DNA from: Candidatus Obscuribacterales bacterium
GTDB taxonomy: Bacteria > Cyanobacteriota > Vampirovibrionia > Obscuribacterales > Obscuribacteraceae
Direction of reading: 5' to 3'
DNA: 64,000 nt
Assembly (NCBI GenBank): GCA_019752635.1
Contig: JAIELX010000012.1
Location: 49,778-113,777 of the forward strand
Position 1 is the first letter of the stretch. The number at the start of each line of letters is the position of its first letter. Shown here piece after piece: positions 26,465-36,500 of the stretch. Under the pieces are notes generated by a model that saw nothing but the letters and a program-made list of their open reading frames with translations, was not told where the DNA came from and searched no databases. Made by a program: the position numbers and the translations under genes.

Positions 26465-28795
26465 ATGAGTCCGCCGATCGCTTGGGTTTGCCTGTTGCTT
26501 GTGTGCATGGCTGCTTACGGCGGTTGTTTTGCCGTGGGGTTCTCTTCCGACGATTATGAGAACATCGATTACTTTCGCCGAATGTTTGACGGCAGGGCTG
26601 AGTTGTTCTTTAGCAACTTTACTTCGACCTATCTGGGCAATCCGCACTATGGGCTTCACTTTCGTCCGCTGCTCCAGCTACCGTTCATCGTCGATTTCGC
26701 AATCTGGCAAACGAACGCTTGGGGATGGCACTTAAGCAACTTTGTGTTGCATTGGCTCTGTAGCGGGCTGGTATATCTTCTGGGCTGTCGCTTGTTCGAC
26801 ATTTTTCGGACAGAGAGTACAGACGCCGCGGTCAATATTGCCGTTAATCGCTCTGCGATTCAGTGGATGGCGCTGGCCTCAGCGTGTTTGTTCGCGGCCA
26901 ACCCGATCAACACGGAAGCTGTAGATTGGACTGTCGGCCGGGTAGATTCATTTTGCTGCTTCTTTGTCTTGTCTGCGCTGTATTGTTTTGTTAGGACGGG
27001 AAAGTTTTTTCGATTACTCGGGTGCTTGTCCTTCGTTTGCGCGCTGGCCGTCAAAGAGTCCGCGCTGGCGGTGCCGGCTGTACTGTGTGCACTGGAACTC
27101 TTTCGCGGAGAGACTTGGAAAAACGCACTGAAGTCTACGACCCCGTACTGGGTCTGGTTGATTACGTTCTTTGCGATCAGGCAGAATGCGCTGGGAGCAT
27201 TGGTCGGTGGATATACTTCCGTCAGCGAAACGTTGTCTCCATATTTGGTGCTGCGGTTCTTCTCTCTTTCGGCATTGAAGTACTATTTCCTGCCTGTCTC
27301 GACGACTGCGCTGCCTCAAGTAATACCGCAACTGGCGGTACTTTGTGCGGGCTATGTTGCTGCTTTAGCGACCGCGCTCGTGAACTTTCGACAAAAGGGG
27401 GGAGGCGAATCGGTTTATCGTCTCTGCGGCTTCTTGGGAACATGGATTCTAATGTCGCTGGTGCCGATTGCGCCAGTGTTTTTGCCGCATGAAGATATGA
27501 CGTGTAATCGCTGGTTTTATATGCCGGCTGTGCCGTTTTCGTTGCTGGTGGTGGCGGCAACAATGATGGCGACGAACTCACAATGGAACTGGCGACAGTC
27601 ATGGATGCGCTGTGTACCTGCAATGCTGATGCTGTTCGCATACATTTCTCTGAGCCAGCATAACACCGCCATCTGGCAGCGAGGCACCGATTTTTGCGCT
27701 AGCGTGAACCACGCTGTTGTTTGTTTCTCGCGAAAGTGTGCCGGAGCCAGTCCGTTGATAACGGGCATGCCTGCTCGAATCGATGGCGTTTACATCCATC
27801 ATTTGCTGAAGACTTTACATGTAGCGGTGCGACCTCCGTTTATGTCGAGCTTGTTGAGCGACAAACAAGCGAACAATATTCAGTTTCTCGAACCGAATTG
27901 GTTTATGGAACAGGGTGTTATCAATACTTCTGCTCTTCGCAGAGCCGCTGCAAATCCTGACAATCGACTATGTCGAATTGTGGTTAAGCCCGATGGCGAG
28001 GCGGGAATCGTGGAATTGAAGCTCAATGACACTTCGCTAAAAGAGCCGGCCGAGCTGCTTGTGCCTGCCTCAATGGTGAGTTCGAGAGTTGAAAATGGAA
28101 TTCAACATATCACCATCGCTCTGGATAAGCCAATAAATCCACTTCAATACTCGCAGTTGGCAGTGAAGTTCAAAGATAAGATTCCGGCAGGCATAGTTTT
28201 TCTCTATCTGAAAACGGACGATATGAGAGACTTTAGCAATGACTACAGTCGCACGATCCGTCCTCTCGTGTTGAATGATCGAATGGTTATAAGCGTAGGT
28301 GAATTAACGAAGTGGAGCACCGCCTCCGGTATCGATCGTGTTTGCTTGTCGCTTCCTAATGCCGCTAACAATGGTGCATCTGTTCAACAAGTAACGTTTA
28401 GCTCTGATGAAACTTTGGTTCCGAAGTTGAAGCCCGGAGCCGGACTTTGCGTGCAAGCCGATGGCGTCGTCAATGTAACCGGCAGTCGCGCCTATGTAGA
28501 CTATGATGCCAGTGCCATCCCCGGCGCTGCCGGGGTCGCTGTCGAAATTGACGGCGAGGACCATCGTTTCTTGTACTTGACCGGAACCTATCGGGATGGC
28601 AAGCGTTTGGAGCGCTCTGCCAAAACAATCTTTCTAAAAACTGTGAGCGGACGCTTTGAGCTTCCGAACTCGAAGAGCCAGGACGCAGAGTTTTACTGGT
28701 ATCCCGTTCGAATTTTTGCAATTGCGGCTGACAAACGGATTTTGGGATTGGCATCGGATCCTCTGTATGTCAGGTTAAAGGGAGAGCGTCCATGA
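26465..28795 (+). CDS. GT-C-like multipass membrane protein 1
   Basis: About 776 residues from ATG 26465 (the frame is open from TTG 26357; the start is not certain). The N-terminal half has about 10 hydrophobic helices. An Asp-Asp pair in the first external loop (GFSSDDYENIDYF) and LHFRPLLQLPFIVDFAIWQT and WTVGRVDSFCCFF recall GT-C/TMTC-type glycosyltransferases, which use lipid-linked sugars. The C-terminal 300 residues are soluble and beta-rich, probably periplasmic. It overlaps the next gene by ATGA, and that product has the same layout. Enzymatic activity is inferred from fold resemblance only. Confidence 0.75.
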   Translation: MSPPIAWVCLLLVCMAAYGGCFAVGFSSDDYENIDYFRRMFDGRAELFFSNFTSTYLGNPHYGLHFRPLLQLPFIVDFAIWQTNAWGWHLSNFVLHWLCSGLVYLLGCRLFDIFRTESTDAAVNIAVNRSAIQWMALASACLFAANPINTEAVDWTVGRVDSFCCFFVLSALYCFVRTGKFFRLLGCLSFVCALAVKESALAVPAVLCALELFRGETWKNALKSTTPYWVWLITFFAIRQNALGALVGGYTSVSETLSPYLVLRFFSLSALKYYFLPVSTTALPQVIPQLAVLCAGYVAALATALVNFRQKGGGESVYRLCGFLGTWILMSLVPIAPVFLPHEDMTCNRWFYMPAVPFSLLVVAATMMATNSQWNWRQSWMRCVPAMLMLFAYISLSQHNTAIWQRGTDFCASVNHAVVCFSRKCAGASPLITGMPARIDGVYIHHLLKTLHVAVRPPFMSSLLSDKQANNIQFLEPNWFMEQGVINTSALRRAAANPDNRLCRIVVKPDGEAGIVELKLNDTSLKEPAELLVPASMVSSRVENGIQHITIALDKPINPLQYSQLAVKFKDKIPAGIVFLYLKTDDMRDFSNDYSRTIRPLVLNDRMVISVGELTKWSTASGIDRVCLSLPNAANNGASVQQVTFSSDETLVPKLKPGAGLCVQADGVVNVTGSRAYVDYDASAIPGAAGVAVEIDGEDHRFLYLTGTYRDGKRLERSAKTIFLKTVSGRFELPNSKSQDAEFYWYPVRIFAIAADKRILGLASDPLYVRLKGERP

Positions 28796-31263
28796 AAGTC
28801 TCGGAACCTCGTGCTGCTGATGCAAGCGCCCCTCCAGCCTGGAGCGGCTCATTCTCGCTGACGAAAAACAAGTCGAAACTTCAATTCGCTCACCTGGCGC
28901 CAGTTTTACTGTTGGCTGTCATTGCGGTCGGATGCCGAATAGAAGCGCTGAAAGTCGGACTGTTGGCTGATGACCTTGATTGCTTGCAGTACATCTATCG
29001 GATTTTTCATGGCGAGCCGTTGCTGTTTTTTGAACGGATGGTGTCACCGTGGCAGGAACCGCACATTCAGTTGATGTACCGCCCTTTTGCTGATGTTTCC
29101 TTATGTTTGGACTATGCATTCTGGCGGGCCAATGGTGTTGGCTATCACTTGACCAACCTGTTGTTTCACGCCGTGTCGGTGATTTCGCTCTACTTGCTCA
29201 GTGTTCACGTATTTGCCGGAAGGGGCTTTGGCAAGTCATCAGATTTATGTGATGCTGCCGATGTACGGACCAACGATGATGGACGTTTACCTGCATTTCT
29301 GACCGCACTACTCTTCTGTGTAAGTCCGCTGTGGACTGAACCTGTGGTCTGGGTTGCGGGGCGAATGGACGTTATGTGCGGTGCCTTTTCACTTGCTTCG
29401 CTAGCGCTTTACCTGAAGTCACTGACCTCCTCGTCCAAGCGAACTGCAAGAGTATTGTCGACGTTTGCAGTTGCAGGTTATGCATTGGCGCTACTTTCGA
29501 AAGAAGTGGCAATCCTTTTCCCGCTCATTCTTTTTGTAAGTGGCTTTTTCTCCAGTCGAACTAGTCTCTCCGAACTGCGAAAAAATTGGACTTGCTGTAA
29601 GCAACTTCTTTGGTCGCTAGCGCCATTCGTCGCGCTGGATGCCTCTTTCCTCGTCCTGCGTACCGTCGTTCTCGGAACGTTTCCGGGGGGGTACGTCGGG
29701 ACTTACGGGAAAGGCTTGAGTGAAACCATCTTTTCAAGGCTGTTTCATCGTCAGTCACTTGAAAGAATCGCCATGCCTCTGCACGAAGACCTCTTTCCGA
29801 TCCATTCGCTCCATGCCGCCCTTCTGAAGGCTGTTTACATGGTCAGTGCCGTTCTCGTCGCAGCGCGAATTCCATTCCTCCCATGGAACGGCACTACTTT
29901 GCGCATTATTGCGTGGTCGCTTTTATGTACCGCCATCACCTTCTTGCCCTGCCTGCAAATCTACACGGTGAATGGTTCGTTGTCGGGTTCGCGCGTATTG
30001 TACTTGCCTGGTGCCTTTGCCAGCGTGGCGGTGATCGCGTGTTTGTATCCCTTGGTCGAGGGCAAGGCGGGCACGGTGCGGCGAATCTTCCGAGCTGCTT
30101 CTGTTTCACTCGTCCTTGCTATGGCGATGCTCTTTGGCAGCGCGTCTTACCGCATGGTCGATGTTTGGATCCGTGCAACAGAGACTCTAAACTGCTTGCG
30201 GAAAGAAGTTCAGGAAGCAGTTGCATCGCTAGGACCTGAGCGGAAGCTTGTCGTAATGAACCTTCCGGGCGAGGAGCAGGGCGCTTATCAGCTCTTTCGA
30301 TTTTCGGAGCTACAGGTGCTAGTCGGTCCGGCTTTTTGTAAGCCTGAGTGTGCCGGCTCGTTGGCTTCTCCGGACCTGTATCCTGTCCTGGCGCCGACTA
30401 GTTGTAATCGATTGAGCCGACTGCTTGCCGATTCACACTATTGCGTTCGTTGGTTCGACCCGGTTAGTCGAACGTTGCTACCGATTATGGTGCCCTCACC
30501 GTCGGAAGTCTCTGCGAAACAAGGCGTAACTCTGAAAAGACTTGATTCTCCCGACCAGGAGGACGATGCTCAGTATCTTGCAATGATAAGCCCGATGAAC
30601 GATATGTTCGCCGGATCGATTCTTCGGATGGACCTGTCTTTGAAGGGAGCCGGATATTCTGCCGGATATCTGACACGACTGGATGTGGATGCTGCCCGAG
30701 GTAAGTCGGAGCCCCCGACCAAAGGAGAGTGCACAGCAATCTTCGCTGACGGTGTCTCTCGTTCCATCTATTTGCCGTTGTCCGACATTTCGCAGCGATT
30801 GCCAGGTCCCGGTGAGGGCTTTCGGGTTCTGTTAAAGCTTCCCGGCGCCGGCTACACGCATGAGATAAAGAATGTCGGGATAATCGGTCCGACCGAAATT
30901 ACAGCCATTAGACCTGATGAAAAGCTGTTTTGCGAAATGCCGGATTCAGTCTGTCGATTCAAAAACGGTCGCGGCGGTGTCTTAGTGGATGCTTCCCGCA
31001 TTCCGCTTGCAAGGGGCGTTTTGCTGGAAGTCGCCGGTCCGGGAGTGCTATTCAATTTCTCGCGTGTTGAATGCACCAGAGCGCAGCAAGTGCGGCAAGC
31101 TACAGCCCATGTTGTTCGGAGCCTTAAGTTCACTCACGAACTCAAGGAGCGCGACTTTGTCCGAGGGCGCTATCAAATACGCGCGCGCGCGGTGGACGAC
31201 AAAGGAAGGCTGATCGGCGTGTTTTCCGATCCCGTTACCTTTCTAGCTCATTGCGACAACTAA
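28792..31263 (+). CDS. GT-C-like multipass membrane protein 2
   Basis: An 823-residue paralog of the preceding gene, starting inside its stop (ATGA). After a polar N-terminus of about 35 residues come about 10 transmembrane helices. Family-like positions match the neighbour: LLADDLDCLQYIYRIFHGE, LMYRPFADVSLCLDYAFWRA and WVAGRMDVMCGAFSLAS. A long C-terminal soluble region (about 460-823) is rich in strands. A tandem, translationally coupled pair suggests a heteromeric or sequential enzyme for envelope glycan assembly. There are no TPR repeats, unlike true TMTC proteins. Substrate is unknown. Confidence 0.78.
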   Translation: MKVSEPRAADASAPPAWSGSFSLTKNKSKLQFAHLAPVLLLAVIAVGCRIEALKVGLLADDLDCLQYIYRIFHGEPLLFFERMVSPWQEPHIQLMYRPFADVSLCLDYAFWRANGVGYHLTNLLFHAVSVISLYLLSVHVFAGRGFGKSSDLCDAADVRTNDDGRLPAFLTALLFCVSPLWTEPVVWVAGRMDVMCGAFSLASLALYLKSLTSSSKRTARVLSTFAVAGYALALLSKEVAILFPLILFVSGFFSSRTSLSELRKNWTCCKQLLWSLAPFVALDASFLVLRTVVLGTFPGGYVGTYGKGLSETIFSRLFHRQSLERIAMPLHEDLFPIHSLHAALLKAVYMVSAVLVAARIPFLPWNGTTLRIIAWSLLCTAITFLPCLQIYTVNGSLSGSRVLYLPGAFASVAVIACLYPLVEGKAGTVRRIFRAASVSLVLAMAMLFGSASYRMVDVWIRATETLNCLRKEVQEAVASLGPERKLVVMNLPGEEQGAYQLFRFSELQVLVGPAFCKPECAGSLASPDLYPVLAPTSCNRLSRLLADSHYCVRWFDPVSRTLLPIMVPSPSEVSAKQGVTLKRLDSPDQEDDAQYLAMISPMNDMFAGSILRMDLSLKGAGYSAGYLTRLDVDAARGKSEPPTKGECTAIFADGVSRSIYLPLSDISQRLPGPGEGFRVLLKLPGAGYTHEIKNVGIIGPTEITAIRPDEKLFCEMPDSVCRFKNGRGGVLVDASRIPLARGVLLEVAGPGVLFNFSRVECTRAQQVRQATAHVVRSLKFTHELKERDFVRGRYQIRARAVDDKGRLIGVFSDPVTFLAHCDN

Positions 31264-31278
31264 CCCCGCAGCTTTACC

Positions 31279-32292
31279 TTAGGGTTCGGATTTACCGTTA
31301 TCGAAGCCCCAACCGCCGTGAACCTGGTTTAGCACACCAGCCATCTTCGACATGTCTGTGAACATGCGTTTTTCTTTGGCTCCGGATTGAGCTTGCTCCA
31401 AGTTGGCTATCAAGTCGCTGTTCTTTAGAACGCTTTCCAGCGAGAATTGGTTGACGGCTACGTGCTTGTTGCCAATTAGTTGGGCTGTCTTTCTTGCGAT
31501 TCCGTCTCCGGGGCGTAATTCCGACTTCGTCAACTGGTTTTCGGATGCCACCAGTTCATAGCCTGGTTTGATCACGAACACTTTGCCTCCCGGTAAAGAG
31601 CCAAATGCAGGTCCTTCGAGGCTGACTTTGACGGTCTCGCCGGTGCCATCCAGATTCATGACGCGCAGCGTTCCATTTATGTAAGTAACAAGTACGTCGG
31701 AGTTGGAGAAAACCGCAACTTTGCCTAGAGGAGTTTGCACCATTCCAATTTGAGACGGCTTTCTAACTCCGGCCAGCAAGCTACCTGATTTGAGGTCGGC
31801 AGCGTATGGCGAAATTTTGCCCCAATCGGTGCCTTCCTTTGGACGAATGATGATGAAGTCGACCGAGCCCTTTAAAGCCTCCAATGCCGGGAATGTTCTG
31901 GTATTGGTGATCCCTGTCAACGACGCTTGCTGCGGCACATTCACCATGGGTTGCGTATTTGTCATCGGCAACGGCATCGTCACATCTGTCGGCACGACGA
32001 TGCCTGGAGTGAATGGTGGCGGCGGAGGTGGTGGCGGGGGAGGAGGTGGAGGAGGTGGTGGCGGAGGAGGTGGTGGCGGCGGTGGTGGCGGCGTCATCAT
32101 GTAAGGATTGCCATGGACATCGCTGCCGGGATACATGAAACCGGCTGCAACAAACGCCAGAGCTACAGCAGCCATGAGCAGTTGCGACGTGGTTTTTCCA
32201 TCAATCGAACGAAACTGATTCGCCAAAACCAAATCCCCTGAAGAATTTCGATAACCCCTAAATGGTACGAGGTTTCGCGTGTTTTGAATCAC
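31279..32292 (-). CDS. FecR-like exported protein with a 26-proline tract
   Basis: A 337-residue protein from GTG 32292 with AGAAG upstream. One hydrophobic segment at about 37-52 (LLMAAVALAFVAAGFMYPG) acts as signal or anchor. A run of 26 consecutive prolines follows. The C-terminal part (about 140-337) resembles FecR-type beta domains: GKVAVFSNSDVLVTYINGTL, then VFVIKPGYELVASENQ. It ends in AKEKRMFTDMSKMAGVLNQV, nearly identical to the divergent neighbour (AKEKRILTDMSKMAAVLNYV). FecR domains sense or transmit signals across the envelope, but no sigma/FecI partner is adjacent. The duplication with the divergent gene is clear. Confidence 0.78.
   Translation of the reverse strand: MIQNTRNLVPFRGYRNSSGDLVLANQFRSIDGKTTSQLLMAAVALAFVAAGFMYPGSDVHGNPYMMTPPPPPPPPPPPPPPPPPPPPPPPPPPFTPGIVVPTDVTMPLPMTNTQPMVNVPQQASLTGITNTRTFPALEALKGSVDFIIIRPKEGTDWGKISPYAADLKSGSLLAGVRKPSQIGMVQTPLGKVAVFSNSDVLVTYINGTLRVMNLDGTGETVKVSLEGPAFGSLPGGKVFVIKPGYELVASENQLTKSELRPGDGIARKTAQLIGNKHVAVNQFSLESVLKNSDLIANLEQAQSGAKEKRMFTDMSKMAGVLNQVHGGWGFDNGKSEP
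32014..32091 (-). repeat. Poly-proline codon tract (26 codons)
   Basis: Twenty-six consecutive proline codons, mixing CCA, CCG, CCT and one CCC, inside the FecR-like gene. The mixed codons argue for selection on the peptide rather than simple slippage. The same DNA reads as poly-glycine on the plus strand. Such a run should stall ribosomes without elongation factor P and would form a stiff rod, plausibly spanning the cell wall. Confidence 0.95.
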
Positions 32293-32493
32293 TTGTCTTC
32301 TTATGGTTGCATCATTAGTAGCAAATTCGCATTGTGCGCGGTCAGGTCGGAAGTCCTAGTCGTCTCAATTCGACAGCGGACCGCTTGTAGTCGCGCCGTT
32401 CGCAAATCGAAAAAGTTTAATCTGGCTTCCGGCTAATCACCTCATGACAGGAGTCGGATCACAGTGAGTTAAGACTATGAGGCGGTGCAAGAA

Positions 32494-33534
32494 ATGCTCT
32501 GGAACGTCAAGACAGCGATTATGAAGGCTAAGCTCGCCAAAGCACTGTCTGTCTGTACATTGGCGGTTAGCGCTCTTGCCGGTCCGGTTTGCGCCCAGTC
32601 ATCGTGGAGCTCTGGAGTGGCGACCTTCATACCTCCATCGGCACCGACGGCCGCGCCGTCCGCGCCGCCCGCAATTCAGGTTGCGCAGCCGCCAGTAGTA
32701 CAGATCAATCCGCCAATCAGAATTATTCCGACCATCCCTATTCGTCCGGACATTCCTCGCAATATGCCGATGCCGGTCAATCCGCGAGACCTCGTTGGGA
32801 TACCGATTTCCACTGTCAATGACAGTGTTCCGACTGTTAATGCTCTCAAAGGTCTGAAACCGATGGAAGAGCAGAAGTTTCCTTCTATGGAACGTATTTC
32901 CGGAGACAGTGATTGGATTCTGGTTCGATCGAAACCAGACAGCGATTTTCATAAACTCAGCCCCTATTCGGTGGAATTGGCAGCAGGACAGTTGCTCGTT
33001 TCGGTACGGCGCCCGTCCAGGATGGCCCTTCTTGTGTGCGAACAATTGGAAGTTTCCGCTGCGGCGGATTCCGATGTTTTGTTCACCCGCGAGAATGGAG
33101 TTGTCCGAGTGGCTAATCTCACCGGGCTCAATGACTCTGTGAAAGTGAAGTTAAAGGCTCCAGCGGAAGGCGGCACGGGAACGACGGTATTTTCTGTGAA
33201 GCCAGGTTACGAGTTCATCATTAGAACTGATAGAGCGCTGACGAGAAACGATGTTCGCGTAGCCGATGGAATCGCCCGTCGTCACTTCAGTTTCGTCGAA
33301 AACGGACGTGCTGCGATCGCCGAGATATCTGTTGAGTCTCTTCTTAAGGATTGCGATCTGATCGCTCAGTTGGACCAGGAAAGAAGTGGAGCTAAGGAAA
33401 AGCGGATTCTCACCGACATGTCGAAAATGGCGGCAGTCCTTAACTATGTTAACGGCGGCGCCGGGTACAAGAGCGAAGGCCAAGTTACACTAGAGGTGAA
33501 CTCTAAGTTAGCTCAGCCTGCGAAGACAAACTAG
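32494..33534 (+). CDS. FecR-like exported protein, partner of the CHAT protein
   Basis: About 346 residues from ATG 32494 with GAGGCGGTG upstream; GTG 32485 and ATG 32521 are alternatives. A signal peptide (LAKALSVCTLAVSALAGPVC) is followed by a Pro/Ile-rich linker (APPAIQVAQPPVVQINPPIR) and a FecR-like domain homologous to the divergent gene: SDSDWILVRSKPDSDFHKLS-like, VFSVKPGYEFIIRTDRALTR, AKEKRILTDMSKMAAVLNYV. The stop overlaps the GTG of the CHAT gene (TAGTG), so the two are translationally coupled. It is probably a periplasmic or envelope protein that works with the TPR-CHAT product. Confidence 0.8.
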   Translation: MLWNVKTAIMKAKLAKALSVCTLAVSALAGPVCAQSSWSSGVATFIPPSAPTAAPSAPPAIQVAQPPVVQINPPIRIIPTIPIRPDIPRNMPMPVNPRDLVGIPISTVNDSVPTVNALKGLKPMEEQKFPSMERISGDSDWILVRSKPDSDFHKLSPYSVELAAGQLLVSVRRPSRMALLVCEQLEVSAAADSDVLFTRENGVVRVANLTGLNDSVKVKLKAPAEGGTGTTVFSVKPGYEFIIRTDRALTRNDVRVADGIARRHFSFVENGRAAIAEISVESLLKDCDLIAQLDQERSGAKEKRILTDMSKMAAVLNYVNGGAGYKSEGQVTLEVNSKLAQPAKTN

Positions 33535-36500
33535 TGAATCAAAAAATCAAGCGTCATTTGCCAATCTCAAATCTGCCGGTGCTAAGTCCTTTAGTCTGTG
33601 CTGCTGTAATCGTGCTGGTTTCTACCGGTGTTGTTCGTGCTGAGGAGAGAGGCGGGACATTGCCTTCTGCAAATCCGAAAGTAGCGTCAACCGTCCCCAC
33701 GCCGGCGACGGCAAGCGAATCGCAGCAGCGACTCGACGAAAATCAGGCAAAAGATATCGCCAAAATTGAAGAGCGTTGGCTGCCGAGAACGAAGAAAGGC
33801 AAACCGGAAGAGCGCTCAGATGCGCTGTACAATCTCGGAAAGGCATTGTTCGAAGTTCGAGCTTACGATCTGGCCGAAAAGTATCTGCTCGAATCATTGG
33901 CATTAGAGTCGACGTTGAAACGTTCGGAATCAATGGCAATGTCCAAACTCGCCCTTGGGCACATTTTAGTACACAAGAATGATCTCAACGGCGCACTGGT
34001 CCAGTACCAGGCCGCGTTGGACGAAGCGGAAAAAAGCAACTTGCAGGAATACATCGGTGTCCTTACCGATACTATCGGTTCGCTTTACTGGAAGATCGGA
34101 AAACTTGATGAGGCCGACAAATGGTACAAGAAAGCCTATGTGCTGGCGGAAAAGAATAATCAGATTCCAACGATGATCATCTCTTTGATTAACCAGTCTA
34201 CCATCGCGCGTAAGCGCGGTGACAAAGAAGCTGCTCGGCCGCTGCTGCTGCAGGCTGTCGGGCTTGCGAAAAAAACAGATCCCGGTCGTGATGTTGGAAA
34301 CGCCATCATGAATCTAGCGCGCTTGCAGCACGACACCTCGAACATTCCTGATTCGATTGCGATGTATAAGCGCGCGATTGAGATCTTTCATGAGGAGATG
34401 GACAATGAGCAGGAGGCTTCCGCCTGTCTCAATGTTGGCGAGAACTCCTACGATCTAAACGATCCTGCGACTGCTCGCAAGTATTACCTTCAAGGGATTG
34501 AGGTACTGAAGGATGAACCCCCTTCTAAGGTGTATGTATCTCTGCTGACCGGGTTAGGGGTTGCCGAGGCTGAACTTGGTAATTTCGCGGCATCGGAGCA
34601 ACACCACAAGCTTGCAATTGAGACAGCGCGTCAACTGAAATTGAAGGAAGCGGAGCTGGAAGCTCTTCTTCATTTCGGAACTTACTATCTGCTTAAAGGC
34701 GAAGCCGAAGGCGCGTTGCAGAAACTGCTTGAGGGCGAGAAACTAATCGGCGGTAGCAGTCTCAACATAGCAACCCGAATTGGTTTCCTGATCGGGATAG
34801 GAAGATCCTATAAAGTGCTTGGCGAGACCGAAGCCGCGATGAAGTACTACAACGAAGCGTTGCAACTGTCGCGCGACATTGGCGACAAGACCAGTGAAGC
34901 AAGAGTTCTCACCACCATTGCGGTTCTGCAATTTGATGCCAAGAATCTAGCTCAGGCAGACGTGTCCTATAAAGAAGCACGTAAAATCTATGAAAGTTTG
35001 GATGATAAGCGCAATGTTGCCATGTTGGACTACAACGAAGCTCAACTTATGGTAACGCAGAACAAAAATGCCGAAGCCTTGATTCTGTACCGTCAAGCGC
35101 TCGCTAATCTGAAAGATTCCGGTGACAAAATTACCGAAGGTATGGTGTTGCGTGGTCTTGGATTTGGAGAGTACGCCTCCGGCCATTGGCAGAAGTCACT
35201 GGCCTACTTTCAGGAAGCCCTTAAGTCTGCGGAAGAGGCGGAGACCATCGAAGCTTTGTGGGATAGCAACCTTGGTTTGGGTAAGTGCTACAAAAAGCTT
35301 GGATTGAACGACCTGGCGCTGACTCACCTTGAGAAAGCCGCAGGGCTGGTCGAGAAAGAGCGTCAGCAACTCACAAGGGACTCATTTAAGACCTACAATT
35401 TGGATTTCCGCAACGATTGTTTTGCTGAGTTACTGGACTTGTACGTTTCGCAGGGCAAGCCTTACGAAGCTCTGGAAGTGGCTGAGAAGGGGCGTGCTCG
35501 GGCTTTCTTGGATATGTTGAGTAGCCGTAAAGCAGGCAAAATTGGAATCGAAACTTTCAAAGCTCCACTTTCATCCAAGGCGGAGCCTATTAAACCGGAC
35601 CCGGTACAAGTTGCTCAGGCTGAACCAGGCAGTAGGGCCGTTTCTGTCATGCCTCGGGCGAGTCAGATCTTTTCTTCGACGGCATTGAGCCCTGTTAATG
35701 CTGCTCCACCCAACATCGATGAAATCAAACAGCTGGTACAAAACAGCAAATCGACCGTTCTCGAATATTTTTTGCTGAAGGATAAGCTCATCGCCTGGGT
35801 AATCGACCCCGATGCCACCATCCACATGCTGCCTCCGATTCCTCTTGATAAAGAGAAGCTACAGGTCATGGTTGCGGACACATATAAGGCGATTACGGCT
35901 CAACCCAAAGACAAAGCTGAGCTAGAGGTTTTGGGCAAGCGACGAGAAGCGCTACTTAGGGAAATGTACATGATGGTTCTCGCTCCGTGCGAAAGTCGTC
36001 TTCCAAAAGATCCCAATGCAGTGGTCACTATCGTTCCTCATGGTCCGATGTTTTCGATTCCTTTCGCTGCTTTGATCGGTCCGGATGGAAGCTACTTCGT
36101 CGAGAAACACACCCTGGCTTATACACCGGCTATTGGTGTGTGGAGAGCCACTCAAAAGCTCGACCAGGTAGCGCAGAAAGAAAAGAATCGCTTGCTGGCG
36201 TTTGGCAATCCGATAACTGCTGCGATAGCGTTCCTGGGAAAACTTCCCTATGCCGAGAGGGAAGTTCAGAACATCGCTACAATTTTTGGCAAAGAAAGTT
36301 CAGTGGTGAAAATCGGGCAGGACGCAAACAAGAAAGTCTTCGCCGAGTTAGCGCCTCAATTTACAGACGTGCACCTTGCTACTCACGGACTTGTTGATGA
36401 AGAGCACCCGATGAACTCCTCTGTGGTCCTTGCTCCCACGGCCTATGACGATGGATTGCTCTCGGTGAGCGACATCATCAATATGAAAGAACTCAAGGCT

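Noticed and set aside
31790..32104. Poly-glycine plus-strand frame
   Set aside because: It is the antisense of the proline tract of the FecR-like gene, which has homology to its divergent paralog.
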